Position numbers and translations under genes: made by a program. Of a stretch of 7,781 bases of DNA, positions 1-5,979 are shown in pieces. The stretch is from contig JAANXI010000103.1 of NCBI GenBank assembly GCA_018263365.1, positions 1-7,781 on the forward strand, written 5' to 3'. This stretch comes from Fidelibacterota bacterium. Its GTDB lineage: Bacteria; Fidelibacterota; JAANXI01. Under the pieces are notes generated by a model. The model searched no databases and was not told where the DNA came from. It worked only from the letters and a program-made list of their open reading frames with translations. Each line of letters starts with the position of its first letter. Within the stretch, counting starts at the first letter, position 1.

Positions 1-176
1 TCATGGAGGGATCTGTTGAGAGACTTCCAAACGATGAAAAAAAGCGGAATCATCTTGCATTCGATATGGGATTTGAAAATGCGGAACGATTGGAAAAACA
101 AGTCGCAGAATATAGTGATGAGGCGAATCGGATCAACAAGGAATTCCGAAAGAAATTATTCCAGAAAGTTAGCTAA
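1..176 (+). CDS. glnE: Probable GlnE C-terminus (glutamine synthetase adenylyltransferase), 5' end outside window
   Basis: The frame whose codons begin at base 3 stays open from the left edge to TAA at 174-176 and encodes about 57 residues. The peptide has the pattern of the GlnE tail: a short stretch ending in RLPNDE, then HLAFDMGF, then a charged helix closing with INKEFRKKLF. In the family this corresponds to the LP-D-E, LA--LG(F/Y) and V--F---F elements of the last helical domain. GlnE adenylylates and deadenylylates glutamine synthetase in the cytoplasm under control of PII and glutamine. The ATG at base 3 is probably an internal methionine, since full-length family members run to roughly 900-1000 residues. 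The gene converges on glnD, its functional partner, and its last 21 bases overlap the end of glnD. The catalytic domains lie outside the window, so the call rests on the tail pattern and the neighbour. Confidence 0.66.
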   Translation, partial: MEGSVERLPNDEKKRNHLAFDMGFENAERLEKQVAEYSDEANRINKEFRKKLFQKVS

Positions 177-2729
177 CTCAGATTGGAGTTCTTCCAGCAA
201 TTCTTCGGCTTCCGGTGACGTAATGTCTCCCCCAGTCTGCGCACTCAGATAAAATATATCCGTAATTTGCTGATCTTCGGTATGAATCTTGGCGGAATGG
301 ATATCGAAACCGGTTTCGGCAATAATTTTGGTCAGATAATATAATAATCCGACTCTGTCCTGTCCGGTTACTTCTAATACAATGTGGTGCTCTTCCCGTG
401 ACCATTGAAAGTGGGGGCTTTTCCGGTTTTTCTGTTTTTTCTGCCACCGCCAGCGGCGTTCTGCCTGGCGAATCAACCTACCGGTTGTTAATTCACCCGC
501 AAACACTTGCTCAAGTGTAATTTCGACCACCTCATGCAAGTGCTCATCCAACTCGGTTTTCTCTCCGATGGCGATCACACGAAACTGGTCAATAGCAATG
601 CCATCTTGTCTGGTAAAGATTGACGCATCGATGATATCGCAATTTTTTGAAGTCAGCACACCACAAATTGTAGAGAGCAGTTTGGGTCTGTCATAGGTTA
701 GCACGGTAATTTTTGTAAATCCGACTTCCGTCGATTGCCGGACAATAACGGATTTAGCATTATCCGCATCCTTCAAATTCTGAATTGCCTGGAGATGCTC
801 CTGGATCTCCTCTTCCGCGAACATCGCCGTATACCTAAAACCCATTTCGTCGGTATGTGTTGCCATTTCGCCCCGTAACGGTGCTGAAATTTCTGCTTGC
901 TGCTGACCGAGCGGCCTGATCGGTTCGTTTCGGAGATATCTAAGCACCTTCCAATATAACTCAAAGAGTAGCGTCGCCTTCCAGTCGGTCCACAAATCGG
1001 GATTCACTGCACTTATGTCAGAATAAGTCAACAGGTACAACATACGAAGTAACTCCTCATCCCCTACAATATTCGCAAAGGATTCGATGGTCTTTTCGCG
1101 GTTCACATCTCTGCGAAAGGCGTGCTGTTCCATGGCAAGATGTTCTCTGATCAGCGTCTGGACGGTGGTTACGTACTCCTGTAGCCCTAGCCGGGTAAGG
1201 ATATCTTCCACTAAGTCACTTCCCGCTTCCGGATGTTCGTCCCGGTCAACCGATTTGCCGAAATCGTGCAGTAACAGCGCCAGGCAGAGCGGCGCAGGAT
1301 CATCCAGCGCGCGGTAGGTGGCCTGAAAGTCATAGCGATCATCGGATGACGAATCGAAGACCGCCTCCTGCAGCGTATCAATGGCACGAAAGGTATGCTC
1401 GTCCACTGTATAATGATGGTACATACTCTGAATGTGTAAACGCCGGATTTTCGCGATTTCCGGGATAATTTTCACGAGAATTTCGGTAAACAGGAGGAGA
1501 CGTAATATTTCACCGGCATCCGGTTTACAGAGTATTTGAGTTAAAAGGCGGCCGATTTCCGGCGTCTGAAAAGCCTCATCATCCATGGAATGAACCAGCT
1601 GTTCGATTTTTTGACGGGCTTCGCTGCTGAACTGGAGTTGGTACTCCTGAGCTAAGATAAACAGTCTGACCAGCATGACAGGCGATTGAGGGATCTGCGT
1701 ACCGTCATTACCGATGATCATCCCGTTGGTCTGCTGAAATCCCGGAAACTGCTCCAGTGGATATACCTCCTCAGGAGATGCCGGATCGGCATCCCGATGT
1801 AATTGTTCCTGCAGGAAGAAATTATGCGAATATTCGATCTCACGCGCCGCCCTGTAATATGCCTGCATGAACGCCTGCACATCCGGTTCACTATCCATCA
1901 TATAGCCAAATTCTTCGGCCAGATAGTGCCGGATATTAATATCGAGAAAATTCGATTTACTGCTTTTCGACCGGTTTCGATTATGCATCCCATGCCTGAC
2001 CTGTAACAGGAAATTATACGCATCCTTTATCGCGGCATATTCCCTGGTGGTGGCATACTCCTCGTTAACCATCCATTGCGTCAATTTAGATGTCCCAATC
2101 GAATCTTCTGCGGACACGCCCGGTTCAATCAATCCACTTCCGACGGCAATCCAGTGAAGCGTGTGCAAATCCCGTAGCCCGCCGGCCGATTCTTTTATAT
2201 TCGGTTCCAGCAATTTATAGGTGTCGCCAAATTTATTCCGCCGGGATTTAGACTCCCTGAGTTTAGTTTCGACAAACTCCGGCCGGGGATTGGTAAAGTA
2301 CTTTTGAATCCACTCCCGGAACTTTGTGGTTGCCTTACTTTCTTTTTTCAATATCCTGTAATCGATGATGGCGCTGGCAAAATCCGAGTCATCTGTAACC
2401 TTGGATTTAATTTCGGACAGCGTATGGACGCTGTGCTTTACGTCCAGCCGTGCGTCCCACAACGGATGGAGAAATTGCCTTATTAGTGCCTGAATATCAT
2501 CCTTTGCCGATTTTGGATAGATAATAAGCAGATCAATATCAGAGTACCTTGACAACTCCCGCCGACCGTATCCACCGACAGCGATCAACCCAATCTCTGG
2601 CGGAAAGTGGCTGGCAGCTTTCAGCAGTACCGAATCCGTGGCTTCGGTCAATTGCAGGCAGGTCTCTTCTCCTGAACGTTCGAGGTAAGTGACAGCTATC
2701 TTATCCAGTGTTTGTTGGATATTACGCAT
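156..2729 (-). CDS. glnD: Bifunctional PII uridylyltransferase/uridylyl-removing enzyme GlnD
   Basis: GlnD adds UMP to the PII signal protein when glutamine is low and removes it when glutamine is high. Numbered from the longer TTG start at 2759 (867 aa), the domains are: nucleotidyltransferase with GGYGRRELSRYSDID at 62-76 (D74 and D76 are the metal-binding acidic pair); the GlnD motif EPNIKESAGGLRDL at 185-198; an HD hydrolase domain with H455, H498-D499 (LLHDFGKS) and probable final Asp D581; and two ACT domains, about 683-755 (YDRPKLLSTICGVL) and 792-862 (GQDRVGLLYYLTKI). Both active sites look complete, so the enzyme should both add and remove UMP. Length is normal for the family. I prefer the ATG at 2727-2729 (857 aa) to the upstream in-frame TTG. 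Neither has a clear SD, so the start is uncertain. The gene lies 37-67 bp downstream of the nucleotidyltransferase cassette on the same strand. Confidence 0.95.
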   Translation of the reverse strand: MRNIQQTLDKIAVTYLERSGEETCLQLTEATDSVLLKAASHFPPEIGLIAVGGYGRRELSRYSDIDLLIIYPKSAKDDIQALIRQFLHPLWDARLDVKHSVHTLSEIKSKVTDDSDFASAIIDYRILKKESKATTKFREWIQKYFTNPRPEFVETKLRESKSRRNKFGDTYKLLEPNIKESAGGLRDLHTLHWIAVGSGLIEPGVSAEDSIGTSKLTQWMVNEEYATTREYAAIKDAYNFLLQVRHGMHNRNRSKSSKSNFLDINIRHYLAEEFGYMMDSEPDVQAFMQAYYRAAREIEYSHNFFLQEQLHRDADPASPEEVYPLEQFPGFQQTNGMIIGNDGTQIPQSPVMLVRLFILAQEYQLQFSSEARQKIEQLVHSMDDEAFQTPEIGRLLTQILCKPDAGEILRLLLFTEILVKIIPEIAKIRRLHIQSMYHHYTVDEHTFRAIDTLQEAVFDSSSDDRYDFQATYRALDDPAPLCLALLLHDFGKSVDRDEHPEAGSDLVEDILTRLGLQEYVTTVQTLIREHLAMEQHAFRRDVNREKTIESFANIVGDEELLRMLYLLTYSDISAVNPDLWTDWKATLLFELYWKVLRYLRNEPIRPLGQQQAEISAPLRGEMATHTDEMGFRYTAMFAEEEIQEHLQAIQNLKDADNAKSVIVRQSTEVGFTKITVLTYDRPKLLSTICGVLTSKNCDIIDASIFTRQDGIAIDQFRVIAIGEKTELDEHLHEVVEITLEQVFAGELTTGRLIRQAERRWRWQKKQKNRKSPHFQWSREEHHIVLEVTGQDRVGLLYYLTKIIAETGFDIHSAKIHTEDQQITDIFYLSAQTGGDITSPEAEELLEELQSELANFLE

Positions 2730-2796
2730 AGATAAAAAGTAAGGAAAAAATGTCGTCAAAAGTTAGAAAAAACAGAAAAAGTCCTGTCATCCCGTT

Positions 2797-3441
2797 TTAC
2801 TGCCGGGAATCCTCCAGAAAAACTTGCGTGATCTCATCTGAAAAGGACTGAATAGAAGTTTTTACCTCTTCCCATTTCAAATTCCTGAATATCACAGGTT
2901 CTGGTGTCTTTTCCGCTTCATCAAAGTAGAGCAACGATTTACCAATATGATAGATATTTACATTATTGAGCCCGTATTTTTCTTCAAGCATGTCCCTCAT
3001 TTTTCTGAGTGAATACAGGCGCAAAATTTCATACAAATCATAATAGTCCTTTTTTGCCCCTCGTTGGGAGATGGCAATACATTTCATACATGCGATATCA
3101 TCCACCCCGGCCACCCGGATTTTCCCATAGTTATCAAATGGGGATAGCATCTCATACGGATACCAAAGGAATGAAATTTTTACATCATTGATAATAGCAT
3201 GAACCGTATCCTTCTCTTCCACAAGCAACTGACCATCCAGGTGGTCAATAAGCCGTGCTATGGGATTGAGAGGAAACACATCCTTGCAGATAAAATCCAG
3301 ATCTTCACTCTTGCGATGACCAAGGTGAAGAGCAAGTCCTGTACCACCAGCCAGATAAAATTTTTCCCTAATTGTATCTTCCTGAGGTAATATATCCTGC
3401 ATTAACTTTTTAGCATTTGAACTCAGGACTTCCGAAAACAT
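2797..3441 (-). CDS. AbiEii/AbiGii-type nucleotidyltransferase (possible toxin)
   Basis: This 214-residue protein belongs to the AbiEii/AbiGii (DUF1814-like) nucleotidyltransferase group. Visible marks are FYLAGGTGLALHLGHR at 28-43, with the GG of the fold's signature; the acidic motif SEDLDF at 45-50 (D47 and D49 likely metal ligands); VKISF at 87-91; and the conserved C-terminal motif around AISQRGAKKDYYDLYEIL (123-140). In studied AbiE systems the AbiEii protein is a toxin that transfers nucleotides, with tRNA acceptor stems reported as a target. Whether this protein is toxic or what it modifies cannot be read from the sequence. The start ATG at 3439-3441 is well supported by a strong SD (GGGAGGAG, 3447-3454, 5 nt spacing). 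The ORF begins inside the end of the DUF6922-like gene (19-bp overlap), so translation is probably coupled. Three 60-base lines counted by hand in this gene were 33-40% G+C, below lines counted in its neighbours. Confidence 0.87.
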   Translation of the reverse strand: MFSEVLSSNAKKLMQDILPQEDTIREKFYLAGGTGLALHLGHRKSEDLDFICKDVFPLNPIARLIDHLDGQLLVEEKDTVHAIINDVKISFLWYPYEMLSPFDNYGKIRVAGVDDIACMKCIAISQRGAKKDYYDLYEILRLYSLRKMRDMLEEKYGLNNVNIYHIGKSLLYFDEAEKTPEPVIFRNLKWEEVKTSIQSFSDEITQVFLEDSRQ

Positions 3442-3710
3442 CGGATCTCCTCCCTGGGGATATCATAGTAAATTGCCCAGAAATTTGCAGTCTTTCGTGT
3501 AATATTATCAGAAGATTTAACAGCACTGATAATAGCAGAGTCAGTGTACTTTTCCATTACCCATCTTACGTGTTCTGGTCGCCCCATTTCCAGGATTCGG
3601 GCAATAATGAACTCCGCATATTGGTCTGTATCCAGGGCCTGTATATCCACATCCCAAAAGAGTGGGGCGAACTCCCCAGGTAAAGTGGTGGCTGTGATTG
3701 ATTTAGTCAT
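3423..3710 (-). CDS. DUF6922-like small protein, putative partner/antitoxin of the nucleotidyltransferase
   Basis: This is a 95-residue soluble protein with no signal peptide or membrane segment. Its features are APLFWDVDIQALD (15-27), a helical stretch FIIARILEMG (34-43) with the tryptophan-containing helix VRWVMEKY (48-55), and the tail TANFWAIYYDIPREEIRCF (74-92). The pattern LFWDVD, a helical middle, then NFW and a final Cys resembles the DUF6922 family, which I recall being found next to AbiEii-type nucleotidyltransferases; that association is from memory. It is the first gene of the cassette and overlaps the nucleotidyltransferase by 19 bp, the usual order for an antitoxin preceding its toxin. 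It shows no recognisable helix-turn-helix of the AbiEi type. ATG at 3708-3710 has only a weak SD-like GTGAG upstream. Function as an antitoxin is inference. Confidence 0.7.
   Translation of the reverse strand: MTKSITATTLPGEFAPLFWDVDIQALDTDQYAEFIIARILEMGRPEHVRWVMEKYTDSAIISAVKSSDNITRKTANFWAIYYDIPREEIRCFRKS
3447..3454 (-). promoter_or_regulatory. Strong ribosome binding site of the AbiEii-type gene
   Basis: The minus strand reads GGGAGGAG five bases before the ATG at 3441. The site lies inside the coding sequence of the DUF6922-like gene. It decides the start of the nucleotidyltransferase and allows it to be translated by ribosomes finishing the upstream gene. Confidence 0.75.
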
Positions 3711-3747
3711 GATTACTCACATTTAAAATAAAGAGTCTGCGGGAAAG

Positions 3748-3776
3748 AGTATAGAAAAAGTAAGACAAGTTGACAG
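3748..3776 (-). promoter_or_regulatory. Candidate promoter of the DUF6922/AbiEii cassette
   Basis: The minus strand carries TATACT (3748-3753) with CTGTCA (3771-3776) 17 bases upstream. These match the sigma-70 boxes in five of six and four of six positions. Transcription would start near 3741, giving a leader of about 30 bases before the ATG at 3710. The organism's promoter consensus is unknown, so this is only a sequence-level suggestion. Confidence 0.35.
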
Positions 3777-3817
3777 TTAGTCCGGATTCTGCTAATTACC
3801 CGGCGATATCAGGTTCT

Positions 3818-3843
3818 CCGCCTTAGAAATACCGCTAAGGCGG
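3818..3843 (-). terminator. GC-rich hairpin downstream of the gcvPB-PPC operon
   Basis: A perfect 9-bp inverted repeat, CCGCCTTAG (3818-3826) and CTAAGGCGG (3835-3843), encloses an 8-base loop. It lies about 100 bp beyond the PPC-gene stop codon on the same strand and could end or protect that transcript. There is no run of T after the stem on either strand, so it is not a textbook intrinsic terminator. A second, smaller hairpin overlaps it. Confidence 0.45.
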
Positions 3844-3905
3844 TTACTACCAATAGGGCTGTGCTGACTATATCTTTTACTCTCACACTCCAGCAGATTG
3901 ACAAC

Positions 3906-3937
3906 TATAACACCTTAACACACGAACACTTTAACAC
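3906..3937 (-). repeat. Tandem array of four 8-bp units (GTGTTANN-like)
   Basis: On the minus strand, starting 6 bases after the PPC-gene stop codon, four consecutive octamers read GTGTTAAA, GTGTTCGT, GTGTTAAG and GTGTTATA. GTGTT is invariant and the last three positions vary. Period and phase are exact over 32 bp. No coding function is apparent. Confidence 0.72.
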
Positions 3938-3943
3938 TGGTGT

Positions 3944-4363
3944 TCAGATATTCCAGACTGCCAGCCCGATATTGCTATCCAATTTCCTGTGGATTTCGTT
4001 TTCGGTGGTAAAGATGGCAAATTCACCAATGACCGCAACAGTGGCTTCCATAAGATGGCCGCCATGTGCTCTGTAATCGGTGTCGGAAAACACAATATGA
4101 CAATGCGGAAACGGTTCGCCGTCCTTCAGTGAAAAATTCCCCTTACAGGAGAGCACCTCATGGGTTTCGGGAAATTCTCTGGTGGGATAGGACTGCGTCT
4201 CGGTGTCACGATACGCGACCGTCATCTCTCTAAAAGCACCAATGCCGCTGAAAAAGCCGGACTGCAGCTCGTGCTCCTTTGCAAACTCCGTCAGGCTGGC
4301 CATCACTTTTTCGCCTTGAGTCAATTTTACATAGAATCCGAAATCCGATTTCTGCCATTCCAT
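3944..4363 (-). CDS. PPC-domain (DUF296) protein
   Basis: This 139-residue protein consists almost entirely of one PPC (plant and prokaryote conserved, DUF296) domain. Family marks are FSGIGAF at 38-44, the strand with ELSCKGN-like sequence (69-76, here EVLSCKGN), DGEPFPHCHIVFSD at 81-94, and HGGHLMEATVAVIGEFAI at 100-117. H87, H89 and H103 are the likely metal-binding histidines of bacterial members. In plants the domain accompanies AT-hooks and aids DNA binding and trimerisation. The bacterial single-domain proteins have no settled role and there is no AT-hook here, so 'DNA-binding' should not be assumed. The ATG at 4361-4363 follows the gcvPB stop codon by 4 bp, and its SD (GAGGTGG, 4371-4377) lies within the last codons of gcvPB. 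The two are therefore probably co-transcribed and translationally coupled. Confidence 0.88.
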   Translation of the reverse strand: MEWQKSDFGFYVKLTQGEKVMASLTEFAKEHELQSGFFSGIGAFREMTVAYRDTETQSYPTREFPETHEVLSCKGNFSLKDGEPFPHCHIVFSDTDYRAHGGHLMEATVAVIGEFAIFTTENEIHRKLDSNIGLAVWNI

Positions 4364-4367
4364 CTGT

Positions 4368-5813
4368 TTACCACCTCAGGTTAGGTTCGCGATTTGCTTT
4401 TACCTCATCTAATCTTCGTAAAGGAGTTGTGTGCGGCGCTTCTTTCACCTTCTCAGGCGTATCATCAATTTCTTTGTCGATAGTCTTAAGGACATCTGCG
4501 AATTGATCCAGCGTCTTTTTGGTCTCTGATTCCGTGGGCTCAATCATCAGCGCCTCTTTGACTATCAACGGGAAATAGATCGTCGGCGCGTGGAAGCCGT
4601 AATCCAGCAGCCGCTTGGCGATATCCTGAGTTTTCCCGCCGCGCTTTTTCTGTTGGTTGCCTGATAGCACAAACTCGTGCATACAGTGCTGTGTATACGG
4701 TAAATCAAACGTGTCAGTGAGTTGCTGACGCAGATAATTCGCGTTGATGATGGCGTTTTTGGAGAGTTCTTTCAGTCCCTGTGCACCCAGCATGCGAATA
4801 TAGGTGTACGCCCGAACCATCATGCCGTAATTACCGTAGAATCCATGAATTTTCCCAATGGAATCCGGGAGCTCCCAATCAAAATCGTAGAAATCCTGCG
4901 CTTCATCGTACACAATTGCCGGTCGCGGCAGGAATTTTTTTAAATGCTCCACTACGCCTATCGGCCCGGAACCTGGACCGCCTCCACCATGCGGAGTCGA
5001 GAACGTCTTATGCAGGTTCAGATGAGTAATATCGAATCCGAAATCCGCCGGTCGAGTGATACCGAGGAGAGCGTTCATATTTGCGCCGTCCATGTACATC
5101 AGTGCATCGACATCATGGAGCACATCCGTAATTTCGCGGATATCCTCTTCAAACAGCCCCAAAGTGTTGGGATTCGTAAGCATCATTCCGGCAACATCAT
5201 CTGTTATAATATTTTTCAGGTCATTAACATCAACGAGTCCCCGGTCATTGGACTGCACCTCCAGCGCCTCGTAGCCACCCATAGCCACACTGGCGGGATT
5301 TGTTCCGTGCGCGGAATCGGGAATGATGATATACTTGCGCTTATTCCCCTGCATCTTATGGTATTTTCGCATAATCATCACGCCGACCAGTTCGCCATGC
5401 GATCCTGCGGCTGGCTGCAACGTAAACGCGTCCATCCCGGTGATTTCGCAGAGTAATTGCTCCAGTTCATAATATAATTGCAGGACACCCTGGATCGTTT
5501 CCACCGGCTGCTCCGGATGGACCTCCGCGAATCCGGGCAGACTGGCTATCGCATCATTGATCTTTGGGTTATACTTCATGGTACAACTGCCCAGCGGATA
5601 CATGTTCTTATCCACATGGTAATTCTTGGAAGAGAGGTTGGTAAAGTGCCGTACCAGTTCAGGCTCACTCACTTCGGGTAATTCCGCCGGTTTATCCCGG
5701 AGATGCTCCGCCGGAAAAAGGTCGGACAATTCCTGCTCTGGTACATCGCATTCCGGCAGTGCGCAGCCCTTTTTACCGGGAATGCTTATCTCATTGAGTA
5801 ACGGTGTCGACAT
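4368..5813 (-). CDS. gcvPB: Glycine dehydrogenase (decarboxylating) subunit 2, GcvPB
   Basis: This is the PLP-binding subunit of the two-subunit P-protein of the glycine cleavage system, which decarboxylates glycine and passes the aminomethyl group to lipoyl-GcvH. Numbered from the ATG at 5813 (481 aa, normal for GcvPB), conserved blocks are MYPLGSCTMKYNPK at 71-84, AGSHGE at 136-141, DSAHGTNPAS at 166-175, and LHKTFSTPHGGGGPGSGP at 267-284. K269 is the expected Schiff-base lysine and is followed by the glycine-rich loop. An upstream GTG (5843) would add 10 residues and another ATG lies at 5822. AGGAG at 5824-5828 is 10 bases from the ATG at 5813 but only 1 base from that at 5822, so 5813 is preferred. 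The partner gcvPA and the genes gcvT and gcvH are not in the window; upstream is alaS instead. Confidence 0.95.
   Translation of the reverse strand: MSTPLLNEISIPGKKGCALPECDVPEQELSDLFPAEHLRDKPAELPEVSEPELVRHFTNLSSKNYHVDKNMYPLGSCTMKYNPKINDAIASLPGFAEVHPEQPVETIQGVLQLYYELEQLLCEITGMDAFTLQPAAGSHGELVGVMIMRKYHKMQGNKRKYIIIPDSAHGTNPASVAMGGYEALEVQSNDRGLVDVNDLKNIITDDVAGMMLTNPNTLGLFEEDIREITDVLHDVDALMYMDGANMNALLGITRPADFGFDITHLNLHKTFSTPHGGGGPGSGPIGVVEHLKKFLPRPAIVYDEAQDFYDFDWELPDSIGKIHGFYGNYGMMVRAYTYIRMLGAQGLKELSKNAIINANYLRQQLTDTFDLPYTQHCMHEFVLSGNQQKKRGGKTQDIAKRLLDYGFHAPTIYFPLIVKEALMIEPTESETKKTLDQFADVLKTIDKEIDDTPEKVKEAPHTTPLRRLDEVKANREPNLRW
4371..4377 (-). promoter_or_regulatory. Ribosome binding site of the PPC gene, embedded in the gcvPB 3' end
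   Basis: GAGGTGG on the minus strand sits 7 bases before the ATG at 4363 and overlaps the final Leu-Arg-Trp codons of gcvPB. The gcvPB stop codon falls between the SD and the start, a typical coupling arrangement. Confidence 0.65.
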
Positions 5814-5823
5814 AAAATACATA

Positions 5824-5828
5824 CTCCT
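5824..5828 (-). promoter_or_regulatory. Ribosome binding site deciding the gcvPB start
   Basis: AGGAG on the minus strand lies 10 bases before the ATG at 5813 and 1 base before the in-frame ATG at 5822. This favours the start giving an N-terminus MSTPLLNEI. Confidence 0.55.
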
Positions 5829-5833
5829 AAAAC

Positions 5834-5937
5834 GATAGAACACAGATTTACACAGAAAAAGGAGATTCCCACGAATTCAAAGTAAAATCAAAACATTTTA
5901 AATTATACCCAACAAATCTGTGTGCATCTGTGCTATC
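5834..5937. repeat. Long imperfect inverted repeat with ACACAGAT-type units
   Basis: The left arm at 5834-5856 (GATAG, AA, then CACAGATTTACACAGA) is the reverse complement of the right arm at 5917-5937 (TCTGTGTGCATCTGTG then CTATC). The pairing has two mismatches and a 2-base bulge, with a 60-base spacer. A third related segment at 5954-5966 (ATCCGTGTTCTAT) pairs with 5835-5847 in 12 of 13 positions. Within each arm the ACAGA core recurs at about 11-base spacing. The repeat fills most of the gap between alaS and gcvPB. Confidence 0.68.
5902..5907 (-). promoter_or_regulatory. Candidate -10 box of the gcvPB-PPC operon
   Basis: A perfect TATAAT on the minus strand lies about 90 bases before the preferred gcvPB start, inside the spacer of the inverted repeat. 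No convincing -35 hexamer is found at 16-18 bases. The region is A+T-rich, so a chance match is possible. Confidence 0.4.
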
Positions 5938-5979
5938 TTTGATATCAGTTTTGATCCGTGTTCTATTTAGTTGTTGTTA

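Noticed and set aside
16..252. Plus-strand 78-codon frame at the left edge
   Set aside because: It overlaps the frame that has the GlnE tail pattern and the end of glnD, and its own peptide is low-complexity with no recognisable motif.
2731..2759. Minus-strand TTGACG as the -35 box of a glnD promoter
   Set aside because: The matching -10 (TTTATC) would touch the ATG at 2729 and put the transcript start inside the coding region.
3770..3798. Plus-strand TTGACA as a promoter
   Set aside because: The hexamer is perfect, but the sequence 17 bases on (TAATTA) is a poor -10 and no plus-strand gene follows.
3845..3905. Possible glycine riboswitch near the glycine cleavage gene
   Set aside because: It lies downstream of the operon rather than in the gcvPB leader, and I could not find the conserved glycine-riboswitch core in either gap.
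3861..4076. Plus-strand 71-codon frame over the gap and the PPC gene 3' end
   Set aside because: It runs through the 8-bp repeat and then antisense to the PPC gene, with no SD and no recognisable domain.
4944..5456. Plus-strand 170-codon frame inside gcvPB
   Set aside because: It is fully antisense to a well-supported gene with conserved catalytic motifs; its length follows from codon bias on the opposite strand.
5820..5843. Upstream starts of gcvPB at GTG 5843 and ATG 5822
   Set aside because: The only good SD (5824-5828) overlaps or abuts these and is properly spaced only for the ATG at 5813.
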